Shown here piece after piece: positions 42,665 through 51,901 of a stretch of 64,000 nt of DNA. This stretch comes from Pseudoxanthomonas sp. PXM01 (GTDB lineage: Bacteria; Pseudomonadota; Gammaproteobacteria; Xanthomonadales; Xanthomonadaceae): positions 1-64,000 of the forward strand of contig NZ_JACVAJ010000004.1 in the NCBI RefSeq assembly GCF_014851815.1, read 5' to 3'. Both the position numbers and the translations under genes were made by a program. The notes under the pieces are model-generated. The model saw only the letters and a list, made by a program, of their open reading frames with translations. It had not been told where the DNA came from and did no database searches. How positions within the stretch are numbered: the first letter of the stretch is position 1; the number at the start of each line of letters is the position of its first letter.

Positions 42665-43828
42665 ATGTCCGTGTTGTCACGCTGCTGCATGGCGGCGCTG
42701 CTGTCGTGCGCCATGTCGCCCACCGTTCTTGCCGCCGATCGGCAACCGCCGCCGCTGGACACCTTGCGTGCGGCGCCGTTGCACCTGGTCGCGCTGAACG
42801 ACCGCACCCGCATGCAGGTGCCCTATGTCGGCCCTGCCGGCGCCCCGACCGTCGTGTCCAACACGATCCCGGCCGGCGCCCTGCTGGCCGGCAACCTGAT
42901 CGGTGGGCTGGTCGTCGCCGGCATCGAGCACCAGCGCCTCAAGGAAGCGCGCGCCACCGTACAGCCTGCGTACGACCTGCTGCGCGAACGGCAGTGCCTG
43001 CTGGACGGAAGCACGGCCTTCATGGATGCGCTGGAGCCCATCGCCCGCCACCAGGGGCAACCGACCGTCGCCCGCCACGTGCTGACGGGCAAGCAGACCC
43101 TGGACGACGTGGTGTCGGCCAAGGACGAACGCCACATGCTGCTGCTCAGCTATGCGCTGACACCGGACCTGGACTACCTGCTGACCACGGTGCAGGTGAT
43201 GTACGCGCCGAAGGGCGAAGGCAGCAAGGACTCCCGCGTCAGCTGGGACGGCCAGATCACGGTCGCCAGTCCTGCCGCCCCGCTGCCCGCCAAGACCCCC
43301 GACGACATGCAGCGGTTGGTGGACGAGGCACAGGCCGAGTGGATCGAGGGCGGCGGAGCCGCGCTCGTCGAAGCCGCCAATCGCGGCGACGCCGACGCGC
43401 GGCGGCGTGTCGCCGGCCGCTACGCCACCCACCAGCAACGCCTCAAGGACGCGCGCTCGGCGGAGTGGTCGCTACGCTACGCCTCGACAGAGCGCGCGCG
43501 CGTCTGGGTGGCCGACGACTGCGCGCCGCTGCGCCAGGCCATCGAGACCAATGCTGCGCGGGCGGCGGCGCTGTTGCCGCGCCTGTACGCGCAGGACCTG
43601 CAGCCGTTCCCCAAGCCCGGCTTCTGGAAAATGCCGCCGATCCCGGAAGAAACCCGCGACGGCATGGTGATCCGCGCCGGCGGCCCGATGGCGTGGCTGT
43701 CCTGGCCGGAAGGAAACACCATGCCGGGCCGGCACCCCTCGTCCACGTGGATGCCGGAAGGCGACACGCCGGAGCCCGAAGCACCGGCCGCCGGGGACAC
43801 GCCGCCGCAGGACGCCGCCGCAGACTGA
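42665..43828 (+). CDS. Secreted protein, unknown function
   Basis: A 387-residue protein with a signal peptide (MAALLSCAMSPTVLAAD). A glycine-rich hydrophobic stretch (TIPAGALLAGNLIGGLVVAGIEH) lies near residue 70 and could insert into a membrane or be buried. Helical parts follow (LKEARATVQPAYDLLRERQ, LVDEAQAEWIEGGGAALVEAANRGDADARRRVAGRYATHQQRL), and the C-terminus is acidic and proline-rich. AGGGGAAA lies 9 nt before the ATG at 42665, and an in-frame ATG 18 bp upstream is possible. No family is recognised. Confidence 0.72.
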   Translation: MSVLSRCCMAALLSCAMSPTVLAADRQPPPLDTLRAAPLHLVALNDRTRMQVPYVGPAGAPTVVSNTIPAGALLAGNLIGGLVVAGIEHQRLKEARATVQPAYDLLRERQCLLDGSTAFMDALEPIARHQGQPTVARHVLTGKQTLDDVVSAKDERHMLLLSYALTPDLDYLLTTVQVMYAPKGEGSKDSRVSWDGQITVASPAAPLPAKTPDDMQRLVDEAQAEWIEGGGAALVEAANRGDADARRRVAGRYATHQQRLKDARSAEWSLRYASTERARVWVADDCAPLRQAIETNAARAAALLPRLYAQDLQPFPKPGFWKMPPIPEETRDGMVIRAGGPMAWLSWPEGNTMPGRHPSSTWMPEGDTPEPEAPAAGDTPPQDAAAD

Positions 43829-43883
43829 CAGCACCCGTCCCGCGCGAGGCGAGGGTCGGAGGACGCCCGGGTAGAATGGCGCC

Positions 43884-44786
43884 ATGAGCACCGTCCTGCC
43901 CCTGCCCGACCCCGTCCTGCGCCGTCCGGCCACCGATCCGCGTCGCGCCGCGCACGAGCAGGGCAAGCTGGCCAAGCGCCTGCGTCGCCAGGTCGGCCAG
44001 GCGATCGCCGACTTCGGCATGATCGAGGACGGCGACAAGGTGATGGTGTGCCTGTCCGGCGGCAAGGACAGCTACACCATGCTGGATATCCTGCTGCAGC
44101 TGCAGAAGAAGGCGCCGGTGCGCTTCGAGCTGGTCGCGGTGAACCTGGACCAGAAGCAGCCCGGCTTCCCCGAGCACGTGCTGCCGGAGTACCTGGAGCG
44201 CGTGGGCGTGCCGTTCCACATCATCGAGCAGGACACCTATTCGGTGGTCAGCCGGGTGATCCCGGAAGGCAAGACGATGTGTTCGCTGTGCTCGCGCCTG
44301 CGCCGTGGCTCGCTGTACAGCTATGCCGAGGAGAACGGCTTCACCAAGATCGCGCTGGGCCACCATCGCGACGACCTGGTGGCGACGTTCTTCCTCAACA
44401 TGTTCTTCCACGCCAAGCTGTCGGGCATGCCGCCCAAGCTGCTGTCGGACAACGGCAAGCACGTGGTGATCCGCCCGCTCGCCTACGCACGCGAGGACGA
44501 CATCGCCGAGTACGCCGACGCAAAGGGCTTCCCGATCATTCCCTGCAACCTGTGCGGCAGCCAGGAGAACCTGCAGCGCAAGCAGGTCAAGAAGATGATG
44601 GACGCCTGGGAACGCGAGACGCCCGGCCGCATCGAGACCATCGCACGCGCGCTGGGCGACATCCGCCCGTCGCAGCTCAGCGATCCGAACCTGTTCGATT
44701 TCCTGTCGCTCGGCCATCGCGATGGCGCCGCACTGCCCGGCGCGGCCCAGTGGCTCGCGGGCGATCCTGTCGCCGACGAGACCTGA
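43884..44786 (+). CDS. ttcA: tRNA 2-thiocytidine synthetase TtcA
   Basis: A 300-residue enzyme that adds sulphur to cytidine 32 of certain tRNAs. The PP-loop SGGKDS (58-63) binds ATP, and the cysteines in CSLC (133, 136) together with CNLC further on are the iron-sulphur ligands of the TtcA type. [19 protein letters not shown] is the typical follow-up motif. It begins 55 bp after the previous gene and is followed 64 bp later by rdgC. Confidence 0.96.
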   Translation: MSTVLPLPDPVLRRPATDPRRAAHEQGKLAKRLRRQVGQAIADFGMIEDGDKVMVCLSGGKDSYTMLDILLQLQKKAPVRFELVAVNLDQKQPGFPEHVLPEYLERVGVPFHIIEQDTYSVVSRVIPEGKTMCSLCSRLRRGSLYSYAEENGFTKIALGHHRDDLVATFFLNMFFHAKLSGMPPKLLSDNGKHVVIRPLAYAREDDIAEYADAKGFPIIPCNLCGSQENLQRKQVKKMMDAWERETPGRIETIARALGDIRPSQLSDPNLFDFLSLGHRDGAALPGAAQWLAGDPVADET

Positions 44787-44850
44787 TACGCCCCTTTCGA
44801 CCACGCCCACCGCGGCATGGCCTTTCCGCTTTCCAGAGACCTGTCTTTCG

Positions 44851-45753
44851 ATGTTCTTCCGCAATCTGACGCTGTTCCGCTTCCCCACCTCCCTCGATTT
44901 CTCCCAGCTCGATGAACTGCTCCCGGAAGCCGCCCTCAAGCCGGTCGGGCCGCTGGAACTGTCCTCGCGCGGCTTCATCTCGCCGTTCGGCCGTGGCGAG
45001 GAAGCGCTGTCCCACCGCATCAACGACGCCATCTGGCTGAGCGTGGGCGGCGAGGACAAGATCCTGCCTGGCGCGGTGGTCAACGACCTGCTGCAGAAGA
45101 AGCTGCAGGAAATCGAGGCGAAGGAAGGCCGCAAGCCCGGCGGCAAGACGCGCAAGCGACTGAAGGACGACCTGCTGCACGAACTGCTGCCGCGCGCGTT
45201 CGTGAAGCCCTCGCGCACCGACGCGCTGATCGACCTGGAGCATGGCTTCATCGCCATCGATGCGTCCTCGCGCAAGACCGGCGAGAACGTGGTGTCGGAA
45301 GTGCGCCGCGCGCTGGGCAGCTTCCCCGCATTGCCACTCAATGCCGAAGTGGCGCCGCGCAACGTGCTGACCGGCTGGATCGCCGGCGAAGCCCTGCCGG
45401 AAGGCCTGTCGCTGGGCGAGGAATGCGAGCTCAAGGACGCGATGGACGGTGGCGCCGTGGTGAAGTGCCAGAATCAGGAGCTGCAGAGCGACGAGATCGC
45501 CAAGCACCTGGAAGCCGGCAAGCAGGTCACCAAGCTGGCGCTGGTGCTGGACGACCACGTGTCCTTCGTCCTCGGCGAAGACCTGATCGTGCGCAAGCTG
45601 AAGTTCCTCGACGGTGCGGTCGACCAGCTGGAGAACACCGAGCACGACGACCTGCGCGCCGAACTGGATGCACGCTTCGCCCTGATGTCGGGTGAGGTGA
45701 AGCGCCTGTTCCTGGTGCTGGAACACGCGCTCAAGCTCAGCAAGGCCGACTGA
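44851..45753 (+). CDS. rdgC: Recombination-associated protein RdgC
   Basis: A 300-residue ring-forming DNA-binding protein that limits RecA activity. The opening MFFRNLTLFRFP, the middle LLHELLPRAFVKPSRTDALID and the end LTLVLDDHVSFVLGED-like block (LALVLDDHVSFVLGEDLIVRKLKFLD) are typical of RdgC. The ATG at 44851 was chosen since the upstream open frame overlaps the ttcA stop and is not conserved. It probably shares a transcript with ttcA. Confidence 0.96.
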   Translation: MFFRNLTLFRFPTSLDFSQLDELLPEAALKPVGPLELSSRGFISPFGRGEEALSHRINDAIWLSVGGEDKILPGAVVNDLLQKKLQEIEAKEGRKPGGKTRKRLKDDLLHELLPRAFVKPSRTDALIDLEHGFIAIDASSRKTGENVVSEVRRALGSFPALPLNAEVAPRNVLTGWIAGEALPEGLSLGEECELKDAMDGGAVVKCQNQELQSDEIAKHLEAGKQVTKLALVLDDHVSFVLGEDLIVRKLKFLDGAVDQLENTEHDDLRAELDARFALMSGEVKRLFLVLEHALKLSKAD

Positions 45754-45793
45754 GCGCACGCGACCGCGGCGGCCCATCCACTACCATCGCCCC

Positions 45794-46582
45794 ATGCCGT
45801 CCCTGCTCCAGCGCCTGATCACCCGCACGCCGCGCAGCGTGGAGCGCGATACGGTGACGGTGACGCTGGAGGACGGCCGCGCGCTGGACGTCCAGCGTGT
45901 CCGCGACCCTCGCGCGAAGCGGCTGAAGCTCAGCATCGACGAGCGTGGCGCGCGCCTGACCTTGCCGTGGCGCGCCAGCCTGGTCTCGGGCGAGCGCTTC
46001 CTGCAGCAGCATCGCGACTGGCTGGCCGAGCAGCTCGCGCGCCACGCGCCGGACGACGATGCGCCCGCGTTCGTTCCGGGCGAGACGACCCATCTGCCGT
46101 TGCGCGGCGAAGACATTCCCCTGCGGTGGCACGAGGGCCGCTTCGCCCGCATCGAACGGCAGGCGGACGGCATCCACGTCCACCTGCCTGCCCGCGTCAG
46201 CGACGCCACCCTGCGACGTACGTTGCGCGCGTTCTACGAGGCCGAGGCGCGCGCCGACATCGGGCGATGGTTGCCGGCCTACCTCGCCGGGCTTCCGCGT
46301 GCGCCACGCCAGATCCGCCTGAAGGTGATGTCCTCGCAATGGGGATCACTGGCGCCGGATGGCACCCTGACGCTGGACCTGGCGCTGGTGCTGGGCCGGC
46401 CGTCGGCGTTCGAATACGTGCTCGTCCACGAGCTGTGCCACCTGCTGCAGGCCAACCATTCGCCGGCCTTCTGGCGGGAAGTCGAAAGCCGCTTCCCCTC
46501 CTGGCGCGATGAGCGGGCGTGGTTCCACGCCGAGGGCCGCCGGCTCAAGGCCAAGCTGCACCGGCTTCTCAACACACAGTAG
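45794..46582 (+). CDS. YgjP-like M48 metallopeptidase domain protein
   Basis: A 262-residue protein of the YgjP/DUF45 family. The zinc motif HELCH with downstream NHSPAFW (around residues 216-230) is complete, preceded by the typical LKVMSSQWGSLAPDGTLTLDLAL. YgjP-type proteins are predicted zinc peptidases; some work reports UTP pyrophosphatase activity. The N-terminal part begins with RDPRAKRLKLSIDERGARLTLPW. It follows rdgC by 40 bp on the same strand. Confidence 0.92.
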   Translation: MPSLLQRLITRTPRSVERDTVTVTLEDGRALDVQRVRDPRAKRLKLSIDERGARLTLPWRASLVSGERFLQQHRDWLAEQLARHAPDDDAPAFVPGETTHLPLRGEDIPLRWHEGRFARIERQADGIHVHLPARVSDATLRRTLRAFYEAEARADIGRWLPAYLAGLPRAPRQIRLKVMSSQWGSLAPDGTLTLDLALVLGRPSAFEYVLVHELCHLLQANHSPAFWREVESRFPSWRDERAWFHAEGRRLKAKLHRLLNTQ

Positions 46583-46716
46583 GCGCCGACTTCATGTGAT
46601 GCCTCTCATGTCCTGAATGAGACGGGCGTCACGAATTCAGAGGCAAGCCGGCATCGGCGGGCCAGCAAGGAGCGCTGGACCGCCGGTCGGCCCCTTCCTC
46701 CCGCCGCCCGCCGATC

Positions 46717-47337
46717 ATGAACCAGCGTCCATCCGCGCCACATCTCCCCTTCACGTCCGATACCGCGGACAGTTCCCGTCCGCCGGAGCCCGGCAACGCC
46801 GCGCGGGGATTCTCGCTGTACAACCTTCCGATCACCGAAACGGCCGCCAGCCTCGGCGCGCGCCGCGCGCTGATGAGCCGCAAGAGCCTGTCGGTCGAGG
46901 AAGCCGGCGCACGCGCCCGTGAACGACGACGCGAAGCCAGCAGGATCCAGCGCTTCGACCGCCTCGGGAAACTCCTGGCCCTGCTGTTGCCCGCCGCCGG
47001 AAGCGTGGCGTGGCTCGGCAGCACGCACGATTCCATCCCCCTGCTGCTCGCCGGCTACATCCTGTCCGGCCTGGCGGCCGCGGGACTCATCGCCCGTCTG
47101 ACACGGATGCCGGCAGCGGCGCGCGCGCCACTGGAGCACTACTACCTGCCCAACGAACAACTGGCCAGTGCGGAGGACATCGCACTGCTGCGTCGTCTGG
47201 CGCAGCAGGATGGCGAGCTGGACGCGGTCACCACCACCTGGTGGCGGAGCAGCGCGCCCATCCGGAAGGGCGATGTGGCGCTGGCCGTGGAATTCCATGC
47301 CGCCAAGCGCGGCGGATCAGGACGCCAGGAAACCTGA
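46717..47337 (+). CDS. Membrane protein with two helices, unknown function
   Basis: A 206-residue protein. The first 90 residues are polar and basic, with a charged helix (SVEEAGARARERRREASRIQRFDRL). Two membrane segments follow (LLALLLPAAGSVAWLG and IPLLLAGYILSGLAAAGLIARL), then a soluble C-terminus (LRRLAQQDGELDAVTTTWWRS). Its stop codon overlaps the end of the convergent hydrolase gene by about 20 bp. No family is recognised. Confidence 0.7.
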   Translation: MNQRPSAPHLPFTSDTADSSRPPEPGNAARGFSLYNLPITETAASLGARRALMSRKSLSVEEAGARARERRREASRIQRFDRLGKLLALLLPAAGSVAWLGSTHDSIPLLLAGYILSGLAAAGLIARLTRMPAAARAPLEHYYLPNEQLASAEDIALLRRLAQQDGELDAVTTTWWRSSAPIRKGDVALAVEFHAAKRGGSGRQET

Positions 47338-48162
47338 GACCACGGCGGCGACGCCGGCAGGATCTTCCATGTGCAGGTGGTGCGTGCCGGCCATGACGTG
47401 CAACCGACCATCCGGCAGCCGTGCCGCGCGCTGCGAGCGCAGCGGTTCGGGGAAGTAGGGCTGCGGCGGATCCGCGTAGACCACCGTGGTCGGGCAGGCA
47501 ATGCCGGCCACGAGCGCCGCGAGCTGCGCTTCATCCAGGCGCTGTGGCGTCGGCAGCGTCAATCGTGGATCGCTGCTCCAGACGAAGCCGCCTTCCACCG
47601 GCCGCACCCCTCGCTCGACCAGCAGCCGCGCCGCCGGTTCGCTCAACTGGTTCGCCAGCATGCGCGCGCGCACCGGTGCCGCGAGATCGGCGAACACGCG
47701 CAACTGCTTGCCCGGCAGCGCACGGGCCGCGGCGATCGCTTCACGCCAGCGGTCGGCGGTGCGCTCGACGGTTTCCGCCAGGCCACCAAGCGCTTCGATC
47801 ACCACCAGCCGCTGCACGCGCTGCGGTACCGCCGCCGCCATCAGGCTGGCGATGCCGGCCCCCATCGAATGGCCGAGCAGCGAGAACGTCTCCCAGCCCA
47901 GCGCATCGGCGATGTCGAGCACGGCATTGACCGCCACCCCACTGGTGTACTCGGCGCCGGGCGCAAGATGCGCGCTGCGACCGTGGCCCGGCAGGTCGGG
48001 AGCTACAAGCTGCACGCCCGGCAGGTGGCCCGCCAGCGGGACGAAGCTGGCCGCGTTGTCCAGCCATCCGTGCAGCGCGAGCACCCGCGCGCCGTCGTGG
48101 CCGGCCCGTAGTCCGGCGATCCGCCCCAGCGGGATGTCGACCTCGAACTCGCGCACGCTCAT
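47317..48162 (-). CDS. Alpha/beta-fold hydrolase
   Basis: A 281-residue hydrolase. The nucleophile elbow GHSMG (97-101, Ser99) and the oxyanion region [11 protein letters not shown] are present; the late THHLHMEDP holds the catalytic histidine, and a catalytic aspartate is likely in YADPP. Substrate is unknown: esterases and C-C hydrolases share this layout. Its start overlaps the hemH stop by 4 bp, so it is translated from the same message. Confidence 0.9.
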   Translation of the reverse strand: MSVREFEVDIPLGRIAGLRAGHDGARVLALHGWLDNAASFVPLAGHLPGVQLVAPDLPGHGRSAHLAPGAEYTSGVAVNAVLDIADALGWETFSLLGHSMGAGIASLMAAAVPQRVQRLVVIEALGGLAETVERTADRWREAIAAARALPGKQLRVFADLAAPVRARMLANQLSEPAARLLVERGVRPVEGGFVWSSDPRLTLPTPQRLDEAQLAALVAGIACPTTVVYADPPQPYFPEPLRSQRAARLPDGRLHVMAGTHHLHMEDPAGVAAVVSGFLAS

Positions 48163-49127
48163 GCGCCGGGGCCCGCTACCCGTCTCGCCAGCGCCGCCAG
48201 CGCATCGGCGTGCAAGGCGTCATCGTTGAGGCATGGCAGGTAACGCAGCTCACCACCACCCGCTGCATGGAAGAGCTCGGCGTTCTGCATCGCGATCTCT
48301 TCCAGCGTCTCCAGGCAATCGACCGCGAAGCCAGGGCAGACCACATCGACCCGGCGCACGCCACGCGCCGCGAGCGCCTGCAGCGTGGCGTCGGTGGCCG
48401 GCTCCAGCCAACGCTCCTTGCCGAAGCGGGACTGGTAGGTCAGCGTCCACTCCCCCTCACCGAGGCCCAGCGCCTCCACGATCGCTCGGGTACTGGCCTC
48501 GCACTGCTGCGGGTACGGATCGCCGTTGCGCGCCAGCCGTTGCGGCAGGCCGTGGTACGAGAACAGCAGGTGTTCGCCGGCGGTGTGGCGCTCGCGCCCT
48601 TGCCGGACCGAGGCCACGACCGCCGCGACCCAGTGCGGATCCGTCGCGTACTGCTCGATGAACTGCACTTCGAGGCCGGTGGCCTCGCGCAGCACGACGT
48701 CGCGGACCGACTCGGTGGTCGTCGTGGAGTACTGCGGATAGAGCGGCAGCACCACCACGCGGCGGATCCCCTCGGCTCGCAGCGCACGCAGCCGCTCGGC
48801 CAATGCCGGCTGGCCGTAGCGCATCGCGTCGAGCACGCGCCATTCCGGCAATTGCGCCTGCACCGCTCCGGCCAGCCGGCGCGTGTACACGGCGAGCGGC
48901 GAACCTTCCGGCATCCAGATGCTGGCGTACTTCTCCGCTGCGCGCGGGCCGCGCAGCGGCAGGATCAACCCGCGCAGCAGCGGCTGCCACAGCAGCCAGG
49001 GGATCTGCACCACGCGGCGATCGCTGAGGAACTCGGCCAGATAGCGGCGCACCGCCGGAGCCGTGGGCGCCTCGGGCGTTCCCAGATTGACGAGGAGCAG
49101 TGCAGTGGCGGGCGTGGTCGCTGGCAT
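48159..49127 (-). CDS. hemH: Ferrochelatase
   Basis: A 322-residue enzyme that inserts Fe2+ into protoporphyrin IX, the last step of haem synthesis. The opening [13 protein letters not shown], the [13 protein letters not shown] block, [12 protein letters not shown] with the catalytic histidine, [17 protein letters not shown] and [19 protein letters not shown] are all typical. It heads a two-gene unit with an alpha/beta hydrolase and diverges from the SYLF gene. Confidence 0.97.
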   Translation of the reverse strand: MPATTPATALLLVNLGTPEAPTAPAVRRYLAEFLSDRRVVQIPWLLWQPLLRGLILPLRGPRAAEKYASIWMPEGSPLAVYTRRLAGAVQAQLPEWRVLDAMRYGQPALAERLRALRAEGIRRVVVLPLYPQYSTTTTESVRDVVLREATGLEVQFIEQYATDPHWVAAVVASVRQGRERHTAGEHLLFSYHGLPQRLARNGDPYPQQCEASTRAIVEALGLGEGEWTLTYQSRFGKERWLEPATDATLQALAARGVRRVDVVCPGFAVDCLETLEEIAMQNAELFHAAGGGELRYLPCLNDDALHADALAALARRVAGPGA

Positions 49128-49283
49128 CCGCGTATTGTGTCAGAGCGTCGCAGTCGCGCCGATGCCGTGCGACCTTTCGCCGCACCGCAGACGGGACGGC
49201 ACGCGTCAGCACCGATTCATCACAGCCCGCCTACTTTCAGGCAGTTGCAGCGTCCTGCTGCGAAACCCCCTTATGGAGCCGCC

Positions 49284-50141
49284 ATGAACCGCACCTCCCG
49301 TCGCCTGCTGCCGCCCACCGCGCTCGCGCTGGCCGCCGCCCTGTTCGCCGGCCAGGCCATCGCGGGTCCCAAGGAAGACGAGCGCGCCACCAACGCGGTG
49401 CGCGTGCTCAACGAGATCCAGCGCATCCCCGAGAACGGGATCCCCGACAAGCTGCTCGACGAAGGCAGGGCGATCGTCGTCATTCCGGATACGTTGAAGG
49501 CGGGCCTGGTGATCGGCGGTCGCCGCGGCCACGGCCTGATGTCGGTGAAGAATCCCGATGGCAGCTGGTCGCAACCGGTCTTCATCAAGCTCACCGGCGG
49601 CAGCATCGGTTTCCAGGCCGGCGTGCAGTCGTCGGACGTGGTGCTGGTGTTCCGCAACGACCGCTCGCTCGACTCCATCGTCAACGGCAAGTTCACCCTC
49701 GGCGCCGATGCCGGCGTGGCGGCCGGCCCGGTCGGCCGCAATGCCAGCGCCTCCACCGATGGCCAGCTGAAGGCCGAGATCTGGTCGTGGTCGCGCGCGC
49801 GCGGCCTGTTCGCCGGCGTGGCACTCGATGGTGCCGTGCTCCAGATCGACGACGACGCCAACACCTCGGTCTACGGCAGCGCCGCCACGCCGCGCGCCAT
49901 CTTCGAGAGCCGCGCGGGTCAGCCGTCGGATGCCGTGGTCGGCTTCCGCGACCAACTGGAAGAAGTCACCGAGCTTGCCCGCGGCAACCGCGGTACGAGC
50001 GGCACCCCCGCGCAGACGACGGCGCGCGCGCCCGCACCCGCCGTTGCGCCGGTGGTCGTCGAAGCGCCCGTGCAGACGCAGGGCTTCGAGCCCGTGCAGG
50101 AAGGTGAAGTGCGCACCGAGCCGCTGGACGGCACCCCGTAA
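49284..50141 (+). CDS. SYLF (YSC84-type) lipid-binding domain protein
   Basis: A 285-residue protein with a signal peptide (ALALAAALFAGQAIAG). The SYLF domain spans about residues 45-215: GRAIVVIPDTLKAGLVIGGRRGHGLMSVK, GSIGFQAGVQSSDVVLVFRNDRSLDSIVNGKFTLGADAGVAAGPVGR, and SWSRARGLFAGVALDGAVLQID. This fold binds lipids, and in bacteria it is periplasmic. The C-terminal 70 residues are low-complexity (proline, valine, glutamate). It lies 81 bp before tatA. Confidence 0.9.
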   Translation: MNRTSRRLLPPTALALAAALFAGQAIAGPKEDERATNAVRVLNEIQRIPENGIPDKLLDEGRAIVVIPDTLKAGLVIGGRRGHGLMSVKNPDGSWSQPVFIKLTGGSIGFQAGVQSSDVVLVFRNDRSLDSIVNGKFTLGADAGVAAGPVGRNASASTDGQLKAEIWSWSRARGLFAGVALDGAVLQIDDDANTSVYGSAATPRAIFESRAGQPSDAVVGFRDQLEEVTELARGNRGTSGTPAQTTARAPAPAVAPVVVEAPVQTQGFEPVQEGEVRTEPLDGTP

Positions 50142-50222
50142 CGGAAGTAATGGGCGGTGGATCGCCATCCGGGCGGTCCGCCTGCGCTATCCTGAGCGCC
50201 CCAACTTTCCTGCGAGTACACC

Positions 50223-50444
50223 ATGGGCGGTTTGAGCATCTGGCATTGGATCATCGTGCTGGTGGTCGTATTGCTCGTCTTCGGCACCAAGCGCCTGCGC
50301 AACGCCGGCCAGGACCTGGGCGAAGCGGTCAAGGGCTTCAAGAAGGGCATGAAGGACGACGACAAGCCGGCCGGCCAGCTGAACGACCAGTCGCGCACCG
50401 ATGAGTCCAGCGCCGCCAAAGAGCGCGACCGCGACGCCAACTGA
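50223..50444 (+). CDS. tatA: Twin-arginine translocase subunit TatA
   Basis: A 73-residue protein with one N-terminal membrane helix ([16 protein letters not shown]), the hinge [10 protein letters not shown] and an amphipathic helix ([16 protein letters not shown]), then an acidic tail. It forms the pore part of the Tat export system for folded proteins. It is first in the tatABC operon; tatB follows 24 bp later. The hinge has T-K where the usual form is P-K-K. Confidence 0.95.
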   Translation: MGGLSIWHWIIVLVVVLLVFGTKRLRNAGQDLGEAVKGFKKGMKDDDKPAGQLNDQSRTDESSAAKERDRDAN

Positions 50445-50468
50445 TCCGGCGGGACGCCCGCCGCGACC

Positions 50469-50981
50469 ATGTTCGACATCGGTTTCAGTGAACTGCTGGT
50501 CATCGCCATCGTCGCGCTGATCGTGCTGGGTCCCGAACGCCTGCCCAAGGCCGCGCGCTTCGCCGGCCTGTGGGTCCGCCGTGCACGTGCGCAGTGGTAT
50601 TCGGTGAAGGACGAGCTGGAACGTGAGCTCGCCTCCGAGGAACTCAAGCGCAACCTGAAGGACGCGCAGGACGCATTGCGCGATACCGAGCAGCGCATCC
50701 GCGACAGCACGCGCGAAACCGAGCGCCAGTTCGAGGACCTGCGGCAGGCCGCCCGCGATGACGCACAGGCGCTGCGCGACGACATCGAGTCTTCCATCAC
50801 GCCGCCCGCGCTCGCGAAACCGCCGGCTGCGCCTGCGGCAGCCGATCCTGGGCCGGTGCTCGAAGAGGAAGCCCGCCTCGCTTCGACGACCGACACGCAG
50901 GTCGATGCTCCGCAGGACGAAACGCACGTGCCCGAAACGGGCACGACCGCCGACCTGTTCCCGCCGAAGGACGCGCGATGA
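50469..50981 (+). CDS. tatB: Twin-arginine translocase subunit TatB
   Basis: A 170-residue TatB, the subunit that receives twin-arginine signal peptides together with TatC. The N-terminus MFDIGFSELLVIAIVALIVLGPERLPK, with its membrane helix and LGPERLP hinge, is classical, followed by a long amphipathic and coiled-coil region (VKDELERELASEELKRNLKDAQDAL). The C-terminal 60 residues are acidic and proline/alanine-rich. Its stop overlaps the tatC ATG as ATGA. Confidence 0.96.
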   Translation: MFDIGFSELLVIAIVALIVLGPERLPKAARFAGLWVRRARAQWYSVKDELERELASEELKRNLKDAQDALRDTEQRIRDSTRETERQFEDLRQAARDDAQALRDDIESSITPPALAKPPAAPAAADPGPVLEEEARLASTTDTQVDAPQDETHVPETGTTADLFPPKDAR

Positions 50982-51736
50982 ACCGCGAATCCCCGGAGCA
51001 GGAAGCCGAGAGCAGCCTGATGGAACATCTGCTGGAACTGCGCACGCGGCTGGTGCGCGGTCTCGCAGGGACCGGCATCATCCTGCTCGCGCTGCTACCG
51101 TTCGTGCGGCAGCTCTACGATCGCCTCGCCCAGCCGCTGATCTCCCAGCTGCCCGCGGGACAGGCGACGCAGATGATCGCCAGCGACCCGACGTCCGGGT
51201 TCTTCGCGCCGATCAAGCTGGCGTTTTTCCTCGCCCTGTTCCTGTCCTCGCCGTGGCTGCTGTTCCAGGCCTGGAGCTTCGTCGCACCCGGCCTGTACAA
51301 GCACGAGAAACGACTGGCGGTGCCCCTGCTGGTCTCGGCCATCGCGCTGTTCTATGCCGGCTGCGCGTTCGCGTACTTCCTGGTGCTGCCCAGCGTGTTC
51401 CACGCGCTGACCGTGTTCACGCCGGACATCGTGACGCTGGCGCCGGATCCGGCGAAGTACCTCGACTTCGTGATGGTGATCTTCCTGGCCTTCGGCGTCA
51501 GCTTCGAGCTGCCGGTGGCCCTGGTGATCATGGTGCTGCTGGGGTGGGTGACGCCGCAGCAGCTGCGCGAGGGCCGTGGCTACGCCATCGTCGGTGTCTT
51601 CGTCATCGCCGCGCTGATCACGCCGCCCGACGTGGTGTCGCAGCTGATGCTCGCCATCCCGATGTGCCTGCTGTACGAGCTGGGCATCATCGCCGCCGGC
51701 TGGTTGAAACCGAAACCGGCGCCCGAGACGCCGTAG
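50978..51736 (+). CDS. tatC: Twin-arginine translocase subunit TatC
   Basis: A 252-residue inner-membrane protein with six membrane helices. The N-terminal MEHLLELRTRLVRG, the FFAPIKLAFFLALFLSSPWLLFQAWSFVAPGLYKHEK block and the AFGVSFELPVALVIMVLLGWVT helix are typical, with the conserved FGVSFELP glutamate. It recognises twin-arginine signal peptides with TatB. The start overlaps tatB by 4 bp. A REP pair follows instead of a clear terminator. Confidence 0.96.
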   Translation: MNRESPEQEAESSLMEHLLELRTRLVRGLAGTGIILLALLPFVRQLYDRLAQPLISQLPAGQATQMIASDPTSGFFAPIKLAFFLALFLSSPWLLFQAWSFVAPGLYKHEKRLAVPLLVSAIALFYAGCAFAYFLVLPSVFHALTVFTPDIVTLAPDPAKYLDFVMVIFLAFGVSFELPVALVIMVLLGWVTPQQLREGRGYAIVGVFVIAALITPPDVVSQLMLAIPMCLLYELGIIAAGWLKPKPAPETP

Positions 51737-51799
51737 TCGCTCGACAAGGCAAGTCCGCCTCCACGGCACCGGCATGTCCCGAGCGTGGGCGCGCTTTTC

Positions 51800-51872
51800 G
51801 TAGAGCGGAGCTTGCTCCGCTTCTCTTCGGCCGACGTCGGTTGGCGGCTCAGCCGAGCAAGCTCGGCTCTAC
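51800..51872. repeat. Inverted pair of GTAG-type REP elements
   Basis: GTAG followed by the stem AGCGGAGC-TT-GCTCCGCT (51800-51821) is facing AGCCGAGC-AA-GCTCGGCT followed by CTAC (51851-51872), which is the same GTAG element in the other orientation. This is the SMAG/REP type common in Stenotrophomonas and Xanthomonas, moved by RAYT transposases. It lies between convergent genes. Confidence 0.85.
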
Positions 51873-51901
51873 TGGATGCAGCGTCGGCGCTTGCGCCGGC
51901 T

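Noticed and set aside
46602..46631. Weak hairpin TCTCAT/ATGAGA after the YgjP-like gene
   Set aside because: Only six base pairs and no T-run; too weak to call a terminator.
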